From CAZIAK01 sp964537035 (lineage in GTDB: Bacteria; Planctomycetota; B15-G4), in contig CAZIAK010000029.1 in assembly GCA_964537035.1 (NCBI GenBank), positions 1 to 64,000 of the forward strand: a stretch of DNA of 64,000 nucleotides. The letters are read 5' to 3'. Below are positions 47,440-59,508 of this stretch, in pieces. Below the pieces are notes generated by a model, which saw only the letters and a list, made by a program, of their open reading frames with translations, was not told where the DNA came from and ran no database searches. A program made the position numbers and the translations under genes. Position 1 is the stretch's first letter. Every line of letters starts with the position of its first letter.

Positions 47440-47916
47440 TCAGGAGATGGCGGCGTCTCTTCCTGCGGCCCGCCTCAGCACCCCCAGCTGCCCCGCGTGA
47501 TAGGCCTCGTGAAAGGACAGCCCGCTGAACGCCTCGGCCTTGCTCTTCTCGCCGAGGGGCACGTCTTTCGGCTCCGCCTGCATGTCCGCCTCGCTCATGG
47601 CGCTCAAGCCCTCCATGAGCGCAGTCTGGGACGCGGAGAAGTGGCTCAGCAACGTCGACAGGGGCACGGCGCTCGCGCTGTCGGGAGAGGTCCCCCGGTT
47701 GTAGACGTCGAGGTCGCCCGTCTCCCACGGTGCCTGGGTGCCAGTCATCTGGTGCAGGTAGCGACGTGTGGCCAGGATGTGCCCAAGCACCCAGTTCAGG
47801 CTGGAGGCCCCGGCCACGGGAGTCTGCAGCGCTTCGTCGTCGGTGAGACCCTCCAGGTTCTTCTCGATGGCGAACTGGTTGAAGCCGAGCTGGCGCTGCA
47901 GCATGGGGATGAACAT
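47440..47916 (-). CDS. DinB-family protein
   Basis: 158 residues from the ATG at 47916. The open frame extends much further upstream, but the four-helix DinB fold starts here (MFIPMLQRQLGFNQFAIEKN). Metal-ligand-type histidines are at LNWVLGHILATRRY and near the C-terminus in LSFHEAYHAGQLGVLRR, the usual DinB/YfiT positions. Such proteins include thiol-dependent transferases and unknown hydrolases. It is divergent from the AhpD-like selenoprotein gene, and the shared promoter region has a direct repeat. Confidence 0.78.
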   Translation of the reverse strand: MFIPMLQRQLGFNQFAIEKNLEGLTDDEALQTPVAGASSLNWVLGHILATRRYLHQMTGTQAPWETGDLDVYNRGTSPDSASAVPLSTLLSHFSASQTALMEGLSAMSEADMQAEPKDVPLGEKSKAEAFSGLSFHEAYHAGQLGVLRRAAGRDAAIS

Positions 47917-47932
47917 GGGCGAGGTCTCCGAG

Positions 47933-47964
47933 GCGTGGCGATGAGTGGCGCGTGGCGATGAATG
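47933..47964. repeat. 15-bp direct repeat in a divergent promoter region
   Basis: GCGTGGCGATGAGTG at 47933-47947 and GCGTGGCGATGAATG at 47950-47964 differ at one base and are spaced 17 bp apart. They lie between the DinB and AhpD-like genes, 16 bp and 91 bp from their starts. They could be a regulator binding site. Confidence 0.6.
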
Positions 47965-48054
47965 GAGCCGTTTGAGCCGCGCCGAGCTTACGATCTGTGC
48001 CCAGATCGCCGTCAAGGTATGAAGATCGGCAGCCGTCCGCCGCGGAGCCTGGCC

Positions 48055-48705
48055 ATGAACGACAACGACGACATGAACGACCACCACGAAACAGAGGACA
48101 GCTGCAACCCGCTGACCGACGGCGAGCGCGCCCGGCGACGGGTGGCCTGGATCGCCACCGTCCCTGAAGCCCAGGCCACCGGCGAGTTGGCGGAGGCCTA
48201 CGCCAAGGACCGGGACCCGGCCACGGGCAAGGTCGACCACATTCTCAAGGTGCACTCGCTGTTGCCGGCGACCCTGGGCGATCACGCCCGGCTCTACCAC
48301 ACGATCCTGCACAAGCCAGGCGAGGTGCTCACCTACGAACGGGAACTCATCGGGCTGGTGGTCTCGAACACCAATGGCTGTCGCTACTGAGTGGCGCACC
48401 ACCGGGCCGGTCTGGCCCGCCTCGTCCGCCGCCGCGAAGGCCGTGACGCCGCCTGGATCGCCCAGTTGTTGCAAGACTGGCGCTCCGCCGACCTCACCGA
48501 CCGGGAGCGGGCCCTGCTGGTCTACGCCGACAAGCTCACCCGCACGCCAGCCGCCATGGTCGAGCGCGACCTGGACCCGTTGCGCGAGGTGGGGCTGTCC
48601 GACGAGGCCATCTTGCAGACGAACCTGGTGGTGGCCTACTTCGCCTACGCGAACCGCATCGCCGATGGGCTGGGTGTGCAGTTGGAGGAGCCCTCGGGGC
48701 CGTAG
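48055..48705 (+). CDS. AhpD/carboxymuconolactone decarboxylase-family protein, probable selenoprotein (CxxU)
   Basis: Read as one gene of 216 residues with TGA at 48388-48390 decoded as selenocysteine 112. The frames before and after the TGA are the same, and the product reads SNTNGCRY-U-VAHHRAGLAR, where relatives have the redox pair CxxC followed by HH; here Cys109 and Sec112. The start at 48055 has GGAG upstream and gives an Asp/His-rich N-terminus. The fold continues normally (RALLVYADKLTRTP; NLVVAYFAYANRIADGLGV). A SECIS-like hairpin follows the TGA. Likely an alkylhydroperoxidase-type thiol/selenol peroxidase. The alternative is a nonsense mutation, but the precise position argues against it. 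Confidence 0.85.
48388..48419 (+). promoter_or_regulatory. Bacterial SECIS element with recoded TGA
   Basis: TGA at 48388-48390 is followed after 18 nt by GGTCT at 48409-48413, closed by a perfect 6-bp stem: CGGGCC at 48403-48408 with GGCCCG at 48414-48419. The loop sequence GGUCU and the 18-nt distance equal those of the E. coli fdhF SECIS as I recall it. SelB with Sec-tRNA would bind here. No bulged U is evident in the stem. Confidence 0.8.
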
Positions 48706-48778
48706 GGTTGCGCGGAGACTCCGGCACCGCTGCGCACGATGGCGAGCTGGCTTCGCTGGCACTGGGCTCTGGGGGCAC

Positions 48779-52194
<3,416 letters not shown>

Positions 52195-52198
<4 letters not shown>

Positions 52199-52764
52199 GC
52201 TTCGTCCTTGTCCCGTAGCTCCCTTGCCAGCCAGGCCCGGGCTGCATACCAGTCGTTGTCCACGGAACTCCTTGAGATGCCGAGGACGCGGGCGGTCTCG
52301 GCGATGTTCAGGCCACCGAAAAAGCGCAGCTCGACCACCTTGGCGGAGCGCTCGTCGCGCTTTGCGAGCCGGTCGAGGACATCGTTGATCTCGACCAGAT
52401 CCACGTCACGCGAGCCGCCAGGTGTGACCGGCTCGGCCAATGTGACGCGCTGCCACTCGCCGCCGCGCTTGAGCCGGCCCCGTCGCCGGGCGTGGTCGAC
52501 CAGCACCCTGCGCATGGCCTGGGCACCGAGGGCCAGAAAGTGCTCCTTGTCGATGTCGCTGTGCTCGCCGACTCGCAGCCAGGCTTCGTTGACGAGGGCC
52601 GTGGCCTGCAGGGTGTGGCCGTGGCGTTCGCGGGACAGGAAGCGCTTGGCCAGGCGGTGCAGTTCGTCGTAGACCAGGGGCACGAGCTGTTCTGCACTTG
52701 GCAGGCCGTCGACAGGCCCGGACAAGTTGTCGTCATGCGGGGAACGGGAGGGGGTGTCTTCCAT
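52195..52764 (-). CDS. ECF-subfamily RNA polymerase sigma factor
   Basis: 189 residues. Region 2 is seen in QLVPLVYDELHRLAKRFLSR and region 4 in VVELRFFGGLNIAETARVLG followed by ISRSSVDNDWYAARAWL. The block HTLQATALVNEAWLRV and the long linker are typical of the TIGR02999-type (SigE-like) group found beside Ser/Thr kinases. It overlaps the kinase gene, so kinase and sigma factor are made together and kinase signalling probably controls sigma activity. No anti-sigma factor is visible. The promoter should lie in the 191-bp region shared with the toxin-like gene. Confidence 0.9.
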
Positions 52765-52955
52765 GAGTCAGCTCGTCTGGTGTCATCTTACCCCTGCTCG
52801 AAGGGCCGTGAGAGATTCGGCTGGGTCGCTCGTGCGCCGTTGGCGCTGTAGAGGGAGGCAGGGGTTCGGCTTTGATCGCACAGAGCCTCCTCGCCTAAAG
52901 ACGACCTCTGTGTCGACATTTCCATCTGCAGTGTTCCACTCATGAGGATCTCCAC

Positions 52956-55900
52956 GTGATCAAGTCTCCGTTGACTCTGCTCTGGGCGCCTTGTGTTGCC
53001 GTAGCGCTCTCCGTGACACCGACGGCGGCGCAACAGTCGACCGGGACCGCGCGGCCGAAGCTCTCGGGGCCCAGCCCAGTTCCCCTGTCGCCGCCCGGCA
53101 ACGTGGGCACCGGCACCGACGCCGACGGCGACGGCCTGACCGACGAGCAGGAGATTCAGGGCTGGCTGATCGTCGTCGACGAGACAGGTTTCGGCATCGA
53201 CACCGCGGTGATCAAGGTCGTCTTCAGCGACCCCAGCGACCCGGACAGCGATGATGACGGCCTGGATGACTTCGTCGAGTACGCGATCAAGACCGACCCC
53301 AACGACGATGACACCGACAACGACCAGCTAACCGATGCCGAAGAGTGGCAGCAGTGGCTGACCTCGCCGACCAGCGTCGACACCGACGCGGACGCCCGCG
53401 GGCCCGGCGGCAACCTGTCGCCCAACCCCCTGCTGTTCGACGGCTTCGAGGTCAACACCCTGGGCACCTCGCCGACCCTGGCCGACACCGACGGCGACAG
53501 CCGCACCGACTTCGAGGAGCTGGGCAGCTCGTTCTTCCACCCGCTGATCGCAGAGCTGCCCACGTCGAAGCTCGACGTGGTGGGCGACCTCGACGTGCGC
53601 CTGAACGTCGAGTACTCCGAGACGGTCGGCCAGTCGATCGAGTACGGCACCGAGTTCAGCAAGAGCACCAGCTCGTCGCAGGCGCTGGAGAACAGCAGCA
53701 GCTCGTCCATGGCTGTGGGTGCCTACTGGGAGGAGAGCATCAAGACCACCGTCAGCGTGGAGGCGGACGCGAGCGTCCCGCCGTCGGGTAAGACGAGTGT
53801 CTCCACCGAGCTGGGATTCACCTACGGCACCTCGATCGATGTCGCCAAGGAGACCGGCTTCTCGATGACCAGCGAGTCAGCCAAGGAGTCGGGTGAGTCC
53901 TACTCGCAGTACTTCAGCGACTCGACAGAGATGACCGAAACATCGTCCTCAGGCACGATCAGCATGGGCATTCAGCTCGTCAACGATGGCCTGTCGACCT
54001 TTACCCTGACCAACCTCGGCGTCACCGTGCTCAAGTTCGAGCCACCGTCGATTCCGGGAGCCGAGCAGGGCTTCAAGGTGATGGGAACGCTGACTCCCGC
54101 GCTGAGTCAGGTCACACTGGCACCCGGCCAAGGGTCGCCCGTGCTCCAGGTGTCGTCCACGGACGTAGACGCCGCGGTGATCAAGTCATTCCTCTCCAAT
54201 CCGAGCTCGCTGATCCTACAGCCCAGCGTCTTTGATATGACCAACGCCGATGGGATCGACTTCGACTTCATTACCGAGAACACGTTCACTCAGACCGCCC
54301 TGGTCGAGATCGATTTCGGAGCGGGGCAGATTGAGAGCTACCGGGTCGCCACCAACGCCAGGCGCGACGCCTCGGGCAACCTCGCCGGTGTCACGATGCA
54401 GGAGGTCTTGAACGATATCCTGGGCATTGCAGAGGGCACGCCGGGGTCGCTGCCCGTCGGCGGCTACACCGTCGAGGAGAAGATGGTCGAGACCGCACCT
54501 GGTTCGGGCGTCTTCGTCGGCACAGGACTCCATGTGCTCGCCAGCGTGAAGGGCAAGACCTACACCGGAGGCGTGACAGAGGCGGACCCTCCGACGGCGT
54601 TCTGGACCGTGATCAGCAACACGCCCAACGATCCCGACTTCGCCGGGCCGATCGTCGACTTCAATTCGATCAGGGTGGACGCCGGTGACAGCTACCGCCT
54701 GGCTTACACCCGCGATCAGGACGGCGACGGGCTGTATGAGATCGAGGAGGCTTTCTACGGCACGAATGACCTGGACGACGACACGGACGGCGACGAACTG
54801 CTCGACGCCGACGAGGTCAAGGTCGGCTGGATGGCGGGCGTCAACCCCGTCTCGGGCACGACCCTTACCGACTTGGTGTACCCCAAGATGGTCTACTCCG
54901 ATCCGCGCTTCGCCGACAGCGACGGCGACGGGCTTGACGACAATCAGGAGAAGCTAGTCTCCGGCACAGACCCGCTCAACCCGGACACCGACTCTGACGG
55001 GCTGGACGACCTGGCGGATCCCTTCCCGCTGATCCCCGCCAACACGGTCTACGCTCGGGTCGACGGCGACCCGCTGGCTTCAGGGCTGAGTTGGGACGAC
55101 GCGCAGCCGCTGGCGACCGCCCTCGCCACGGCCGTCATGCTGAACCAGAACGGGATCCCCTCCGACGACGTGTCAGTCATCTGGGTGGCCCAGGGCCTGC
55201 ACACCCCGGTGACGGCCAGCAACCCCAGCGATCGCACGGCCGCGTTCATGCTCCCGGACAACGTGACGGTCTACGGCGGGTTCGTGGGCAGCGAGACCAT
55301 CCTCGGCGAGCGCGACCCCAACCCGCTCACCAACCAGACGCTTCTGTCGGGCAACATCGGCATCCTCTCCAGTGACGCGGACAACAGCTACTCGGTGGTC
55401 TGGGGTCCGCCCGGGGGCTCTGGAGCCCTGGACGGCTTCACCGTCATGGACGGCAACGCAGACGTGATCATCACCGGCGTCGATTCGACCAACTCGGGCG
55501 GCGGTCTCTTTGTCGAGGGGGAGCAGAGGTTCCGGAATCTGCTGATTTACAACAACCAAGCCACCCAAGCGGGCGCGGGGGCCGCGGTGAACCGCAACTC
55601 GACCGGTGCGCTGTTCGACCGCTGCACAATCCTGGCCAACGGCGAGTCGAGCGCAGGAACCGGGTTTGGCGGCATGCGCGGCGCTGGTCTGTTCACGGAG
55701 GCCCCGGGGACGGTGCTGCTGGATTGCCAGGTGAGCCTGAACACGGCCTCCAACACGACGAACGGCTCCCAGCAATCCGCAGGGATCTACGCAGCCCCGC
55801 TCAGTGGACCCTTCGTGTATACGCCCGTTCGGCTGGAGCGGACTCAGGTCTCGCAAAACTCGGGCGGCGCGGGGATCCCTGCGGGAGGACTGTTCACCGC

Positions 55901-56591
55901 GGGAGCGATGTTGCTGGATTGCGAGTTGGTCGGCAACTTCGTTGCCGACGGTGTCAACACCGCGGCAGCGGGTATGCACTGGAGGCAGTTCGCCCTGGGT
56001 CTCGACCTGGTCCTGTTGAACTGCCGGTTTTGGGGGAATGCTGGCGGTCGCGGCGCCATCTCCGCAGATAACGACTCGGCGATCGGGGCGAGCCAGTTGC
56101 ATCTGCTCAACTCGACCGTTGTTGGCAACACCTCTTCTTACCCCAACATGGGTGGTCTCGTCATGACCGGCGGCTTCTCAGGGCCGTCGTTGTTCGCGCA
56201 GAACAGCGTGCTTTGGGGCAATCGGGGGTTGAACGGTGCCGGCAATCAGCCCAGTCAGCTCAACGTGGCTGGCAACACCTCGAGTATCCCCGCGCTCAAT
56301 CAGGTCCAGTTCACTTGCGTCGAAGGGCTTGGGCTCGGCGGGACGGCACTGATTGGAGTGGCCAATATCGGCCTCGACCCGCAGTTCGTCTCGGAGGTCA
56401 GCGGCAACCTGCGTCTGAAGATCAACTCGCCGTGCATCGACGCCGGCTTCAACATTGTCGACACCGACCCGGCGCAGGCTGGCATCCAGCCCCTGCCGCC
56501 GATCGACCTCGACGGCAACCCGCGCATCGTCGACGGAAGCGGAGCTGGCTCGCAGTTGGTGGACATGGGCGCGTACGAGTACCAGCCATGA
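52956..56591 (+). CDS. Large secreted protein: protective-antigen-like region, thrombospondin-3 repeats, beta-helix
   Basis: 1211 residues from a GTG with TGAGGA upstream; signal peptide cut near TAAQ. Residues 51-200 have Ca-binding DxDxDGxxD repeats (TDADGDGLTDEQEIQGW; DSDDDGLDDFVEY). Residues about 200-360 hold HPLIAELP, then a long Ser/Thr-rich alternating segment (STSSSQALENSSSSSMAVGA ... SGTISMGIQLVNDG), recalling in order and texture the Ca domain and pore-forming domain of binary toxin B/anthrax protective antigen. More type-3 repeats lie at about 585-690 and a right-handed beta-helix at about 695-1205 (ARVDGDPLASGLSWDDAQPL; VDMGAYEYQP). The stop overlaps the next gene. Toxin, adhesin or structural function is unproven. 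Confidence 0.75.
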   Translation: MIKSPLTLLWAPCVAVALSVTPTAAQQSTGTARPKLSGPSPVPLSPPGNVGTGTDADGDGLTDEQEIQGWLIVVDETGFGIDTAVIKVVFSDPSDPDSDDDGLDDFVEYAIKTDPNDDDTDNDQLTDAEEWQQWLTSPTSVDTDADARGPGGNLSPNPLLFDGFEVNTLGTSPTLADTDGDSRTDFEELGSSFFHPLIAELPTSKLDVVGDLDVRLNVEYSETVGQSIEYGTEFSKSTSSSQALENSSSSSMAVGAYWEESIKTTVSVEADASVPPSGKTSVSTELGFTYGTSIDVAKETGFSMTSESAKESGESYSQYFSDSTEMTETSSSGTISMGIQLVNDGLSTFTLTNLGVTVLKFEPPSIPGAEQGFKVMGTLTPALSQVTLAPGQGSPVLQVSSTDVDAAVIKSFLSNPSSLILQPSVFDMTNADGIDFDFITENTFTQTALVEIDFGAGQIESYRVATNARRDASGNLAGVTMQEVLNDILGIAEGTPGSLPVGGYTVEEKMVETAPGSGVFVGTGLHVLASVKGKTYTGGVTEADPPTAFWTVISNTPNDPDFAGPIVDFNSIRVDAGDSYRLAYTRDQDGDGLYEIEEAFYGTNDLDDDTDGDELLDADEVKVGWMAGVNPVSGTTLTDLVYPKMVYSDPRFADSDGDGLDDNQEKLVSGTDPLNPDTDSDGLDDLADPFPLIPANTVYARVDGDPLASGLSWDDAQPLATALATAVMLNQNGIPSDDVSVIWVAQGLHTPVTASNPSDRTAAFMLPDNVTVYGGFVGSETILGERDPNPLTNQTLLSGNIGILSSDADNSYSVVWGPPGGSGALDGFTVMDGNADVIITGVDSTNSGGGLFVEGEQRFRNLLIYNNQATQAGAGAAVNRNSTGALFDRCTILANGESSAGTGFGGMRGAGLFTEAPGTVLLDCQVSLNTASNTTNGSQQSAGIYAAPLSGPFVYTPVRLERTQVSQNSGGAGIPAGGLFTAGAMLLDCELVGNFVADGVNTAAAGMHWRQFALGLDLVLLNCRFWGNAGGRGAISADNDSAIGASQLHLLNSTVVGNTSSYPNMGGLVMTGGFSGPSLFAQNSVLWGNRGLNGAGNQPSQLNVAGNTSSIPALNQVQFTCVEGLGLGGTALIGVANIGLDPQFVSEVSGNLRLKINSPCIDAGFNIVDTDPAQAGIQPLPPIDLDGNPRIVDGSGAGSQLVDMGAYEYQP

Positions 56592-58042
56592 CCAGGCCCC
56601 TCCTCTTCTCGTCCCTGGCCGGGAGCCTGGCCGCCTGTGTTTGGCTCGCCATGTCGGTCGCTGGGGGCGGCGACAGCGCGGCGAGCGGTGCCGACGGACG
56701 CGGCACCCGGGCCGTGCTCGAGATGCCGACGGTCGAGCCAGTGCGGGCGAGCCTCGGGCTCTCAGCCTTCGTCAATGATCAGGGAGACCATGGCCCGATT
56801 GGTGAGCTGCTGGAGAGCGGAGCAGCTGCTGGCTCGCGGCTGGAGGCGGCAGCCATCAGCGGACACTTCGGCCCCTCGGTTCCGCGGGAGGGTCGCACCG
56901 CGAGTGTGTCTGGCACCTTGCGTCGCGTCGACCGCCCGGGCGAACGCTTCACGCTGAGCTTCGACGCCGGGCCCAACAAGGGCCTTGAGATCGGGTGCGG
57001 CGAGGACGGGAGCTTCGTCGCCACCGACCTCTACCCAGGGTTCGCCATGGTGACAGCATGGGGTAGCGACGGTTCGCGCTGCACGAGGGAGCTGCTGCTG
57101 CGGCACCGCAAGGTGGTCGACCTCTCAGTCGATCTGGGAGGCTTCGGCCTGGTGACGGGGGCGGTGCGCAGCGATCGCCACGCTCCCATCGCCGGCGCCG
57201 TCGTGTCCCTGGACGGGCACGAGACGATCACGGACGCCGAGGGGGGCTACCGCATCGCTCGCCGGGCGTCAGGCAACGCGCTGCTGATTGTCAGCGCGCC
57301 GGGGTTCACTTCTTACTCGGAGCGTCTGCCGCTTCCAGCATCTGGCGACACCTTGGCTCTTGTCGTGCTGCGAGACGCCTGCGCCATGGAGATCACCGTG
57401 CCGCCCATCGCTGGCGCACGCGGCGACGCCATGGTCTACGTCTTCCCGACCGGTGCCCAGCGGCTCAGCGGCCGCATGCCCGCGCCCGCCTATCCCTGGC
57501 ATCGACTGAACCCACTGCAGGTCCCGCCCGGCACCACGGTGCTTCTCGACGACCTGCCCGCTACCCGTGTCGACGTCTACGTGTTTCACCCGCAGGCGCG
57601 GAGCCGCCCGACCTTCGCCTGGACGATCCTGGGTGACGTGGTCCAGGTGCCCATCGAAATGGAGGCGTTGCCGACGCTCACCGGGCAGGTGCTCCTCGAC
57701 GGCGAGCCTGTGGCCGGGGCACCTGTCTCCTTGGCGTTCGCCAACGGCATGGCCGCCTCCCAGGCCGCCCTCGGTCCCGCCGCGTCGTCCTTCTACAAGT
57801 CTCAGCCCGTCGAGTTCCCTCCTCAGATTGTCCAGCGGGCCGTGACCGACGTCGATGGGTGTTTTGTCCTCGGACTCGATGATCATGTGCGGAGTGAGAC
57901 CGGGCAATTCGTCACGGTGGCTGCCCCTGGCGGCGAGCTTACCGTCACGCGCCAGCTCTCCTCGCCGGTGCGCGAGCTCGTCTTCGAGCTGGCCACTCCG
58001 GAGGAATCTTCCCACTATGGGTTCCGCTCCGGAGATCTCTGA
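56588..58042 (+). CDS. Membrane-anchored or secreted protein with carboxypeptidase-regulatory-like domains
   Basis: 484 residues from the ATG at 56588 that overlaps the preceding stop (ATGA); the frame opens earlier inside that gene. The N-terminal hydrophobic segment (LLFSSLAGSLAACVWLAMSV) is a signal peptide or anchor. Residues about 190-255 form a prealbumin-like unit (VTGAVRSDRHAPIAGAVVSL, EGGYRIARRASGNALLIVSA), with another near 360 (LTGQVLLDGEPVAGAPVSLA). No enzymatic motif. Coupling to the protective-antigen-like gene suggests it partners or anchors that protein. Confidence 0.65.
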   Translation: MTRPLLFSSLAGSLAACVWLAMSVAGGGDSAASGADGRGTRAVLEMPTVEPVRASLGLSAFVNDQGDHGPIGELLESGAAAGSRLEAAAISGHFGPSVPREGRTASVSGTLRRVDRPGERFTLSFDAGPNKGLEIGCGEDGSFVATDLYPGFAMVTAWGSDGSRCTRELLLRHRKVVDLSVDLGGFGLVTGAVRSDRHAPIAGAVVSLDGHETITDAEGGYRIARRASGNALLIVSAPGFTSYSERLPLPASGDTLALVVLRDACAMEITVPPIAGARGDAMVYVFPTGAQRLSGRMPAPAYPWHRLNPLQVPPGTTVLLDDLPATRVDVYVFHPQARSRPTFAWTILGDVVQVPIEMEALPTLTGQVLLDGEPVAGAPVSLAFANGMAASQAALGPAASSFYKSQPVEFPPQIVQRAVTDVDGCFVLGLDDHVRSETGQFVTVAAPGGELTVTRQLSSPVRELVFELATPEESSHYGFRSGDL

Positions 58043-58048
58043 CGGAAG

Positions 58049-58154
58049 GAGGTGGGCCTGTCCGGCGAGGCCCACCTTGCAGACGAACCTGGTGGCGGCC
58101 TACTTCGCTTTTGCCAACCGCATCGCCGATGGGCTGGGTGTGCAGCTGGAGTGA
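58049..58154 (+). pseudogene. Fragment of the AhpD-like gene 3' end
   Basis: About 106 bp align at roughly 88 percent with 48586-48690, the 3' part of the probable selenoprotein gene. One stretch of nearly 30 bp is identical, encoding NRIADGLGVQ. A 1-bp insertion near 58073 breaks the frame, and the catalytic CxxU part is absent. The rest of the gene upstream is missing, and the fragment abuts the preceding stop codon. It is a truncated second copy. Confidence 0.8.
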
Positions 58155-58229
58155 ACGACTCCGTGGCTGCCCCGGCCCGAGGAGAAGAGCGCATCGTTGC
58201 GCTGCAGGGGCTGCAGGCGCATGAAGTCC

Positions 58230-58256
58230 ATTGCCGAAATGCACGCCATTTCGGCA
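58230..58256. terminator. Perfect 11-bp hairpin
   Basis: TTGCCGAAATG and CATTTCGGCAA flank a 5-nt loop (58241-58245). It lies after the gene fragment and about 115 bp before the ArsR start. With no T-tract it could be a terminator for the upstream unit or an operator dyad. Confidence 0.45.
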
Positions 58257-58336
58257 ACCACCGTCCACGATGAACAGACAACCAAGCTCTGTCTGGCCCA
58301 CAAGTCGCCGTGCTCCCGGCGGTTCCAAAAGAAACT

Positions 58337-58350
58337 TGAATAACGGTTCA
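58337..58350. promoter_or_regulatory. Putative ArsR operator
   Basis: TGAA-N6-TTCA (TGAATAACGGTTCA) is centred 27 bp upstream of the arsR start, in locally AT-rich DNA. ArsR/SmtB repressors commonly bind such dyads over their own promoter. It would control the whole arsR-pst unit. Confidence 0.5.
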
Positions 58351-58370
58351 TGTACGGCCCATGAGGGGCC

Positions 58371-58673
58371 ATGAACGAGCCTGATACTGCCGATTCTTGC
58401 GCGGCGCGCCTGCGCGTGCTGGCCGACCCGACCCGCCTGGAGGTCATGCGGCTGGTCAGCGAGTCGCCGCGGCTGGTCAGCGAACTGGTGGAGCTGCTCC
58501 TTATCGAGCAGAGCCTGCTGAGCCACCATCTGAAGGTGTTGCGCGAGGCAGATCTGGTGCGCTCCGTCGCCGAAGGACAGGCCCGCCGCTACCACGTGGT
58601 CTCGGCCCGCTCCCACGGCGACGCGCTCGACCTGGGTTGCTGCCAGCTCACCTTCAAGCCTCCCCGTCCGTGA
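58371..58673 (+). CDS. ArsR-family transcriptional repressor
   Basis: 100 residues. Winged helix of the ArsR/SmtB type: RLRVLADPTRLEVMRLVSES, recognition helix LLIEQSLLSHHLKVLREADL and wing SVAEGQARRYHVV. Vicinal cysteines Cys90-Cys91 in DLGCCQLTF near the C-terminus are a plausible As(III)/metal thiol site. pstS starts 10 bp after its stop, so it probably regulates the phosphate-type ABC operon, replacing the usual PhoB control. This fits arsenic-linked phosphate uptake, as found in some ars gene islands. Confidence 0.82.
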   Translation: MNEPDTADSCAARLRVLADPTRLEVMRLVSESPRLVSELVELLLIEQSLLSHHLKVLREADLVRSVAEGQARRYHVVSARSHGDALDLGCCQLTFKPPRP

Positions 58674-58683
58674 TCGGCTGCTG

Positions 58684-59508
58684 ATGATGAAACTGTGCCT
58701 CTGGTTCACGGCGCTGTTCTGCGCCACGACCCTCGCTTGCGGCGGCAAGGCCAGCGCCCTGCAGACCCAGACCCTGACCTTGACCGGCTCCAGCACCGTG
58801 GCGCCTCTTGCCGCCGAGCTGGGCAAGCGCTTCGAGCAACGCCATCAGGTGCGAGTGGACGTGCAATCGGGAGGGTCGAGTCGGGGCATCGCCGACGCTC
58901 GGGCCGGCAACGCCGATCTGGGCATGGCCAGCCGGGCCCTCGACGGGTCGGAGGCTGACCTGACCGCCTACACCATCGCCCGGGACGGAGTGGGCCTGAT
59001 CGTTGATGGCGACTGTCTCCTCGACGGGTTGAGCAGCAACGACGTGCGATCGATCTACACCGGCGAGGTCCAAGACTGGAGCGCAGTCGGCGGCGTGCCC
59101 GGGCCGATCACGGTGGTGCACAAGGCGGCGGGGCGGGCGACCCTGGAGGTCTTCTTGGAGCACTTCGGTCTCGCAGCTCGCGATGTGCAACCCGACCTCA
59201 TCGCGGGCGAGAATGAGCAGGCGATCAAGACCGTGGCCGGCACGCCGGGGGCCATCGGCTACGTGTCCATTGGTACTGCGGAAGTCGACATCGAGGCGGG
59301 GGTGTCGATCAAGCTGCTGGCTTTGGACGGCGTCCCCGCCACGACCGCTGCTGTCGCCAATGGCAGCTACGCCATGGGCCGTCCGCTGAATCTCGTCAGC
59401 ACCGGCGATCCCAGCCCCCTGGCCCGAGCCTTCATCGAGTTCGCCAGGGACCCAGGTCAGGCCGATCTCGTGCGGCGCGAGTCGTTCGTGCCTGTCGCCG
59501 AGCTTTGA
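58684..59508 (+). CDS. pstS: PstS-like phosphate-binding lipoprotein
   Basis: 274 residues with lipobox TTLACGG. The family pattern is clear: LTGSSTVAPLAAELGKRFEQ, VQSGGSSRGIADARAGNADL GMASR in two blocks, IARDGVGLIVD and TPGAIGYVSIG. It captures phosphate (or arsenate as analogue) in the periplasm and hands it to PstCA. First structural gene of the pst set; the pstC TTG overlaps its stop (TTGA). Confidence 0.85.
   Translation: MMKLCLWFTALFCATTLACGGKASALQTQTLTLTGSSTVAPLAAELGKRFEQRHQVRVDVQSGGSSRGIADARAGNADLGMASRALDGSEADLTAYTIARDGVGLIVDGDCLLDGLSSNDVRSIYTGEVQDWSAVGGVPGPITVVHKAAGRATLEVFLEHFGLAARDVQPDLIAGENEQAIKTVAGTPGAIGYVSIGTAEVDIEAGVSIKLLALDGVPATTAAVANGSYAMGRPLNLVSTGDPSPLARAFIEFARDPGQADLVRRESFVPVAEL

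Noticed and set aside
48391..48705. Separate downstream gene starting with GTG after the TGA
   Set aside because: It would begin in the middle of the catalytic motif and has no ribosome-binding site; readthrough as a selenoprotein explains it better.
52868..52920. Inverted repeat CACAGAG ... CTCTGTG upstream of the protective-antigen-like gene
   Set aside because: Only 7 bp arms separated by about 20 bp; too weak to distinguish from chance.
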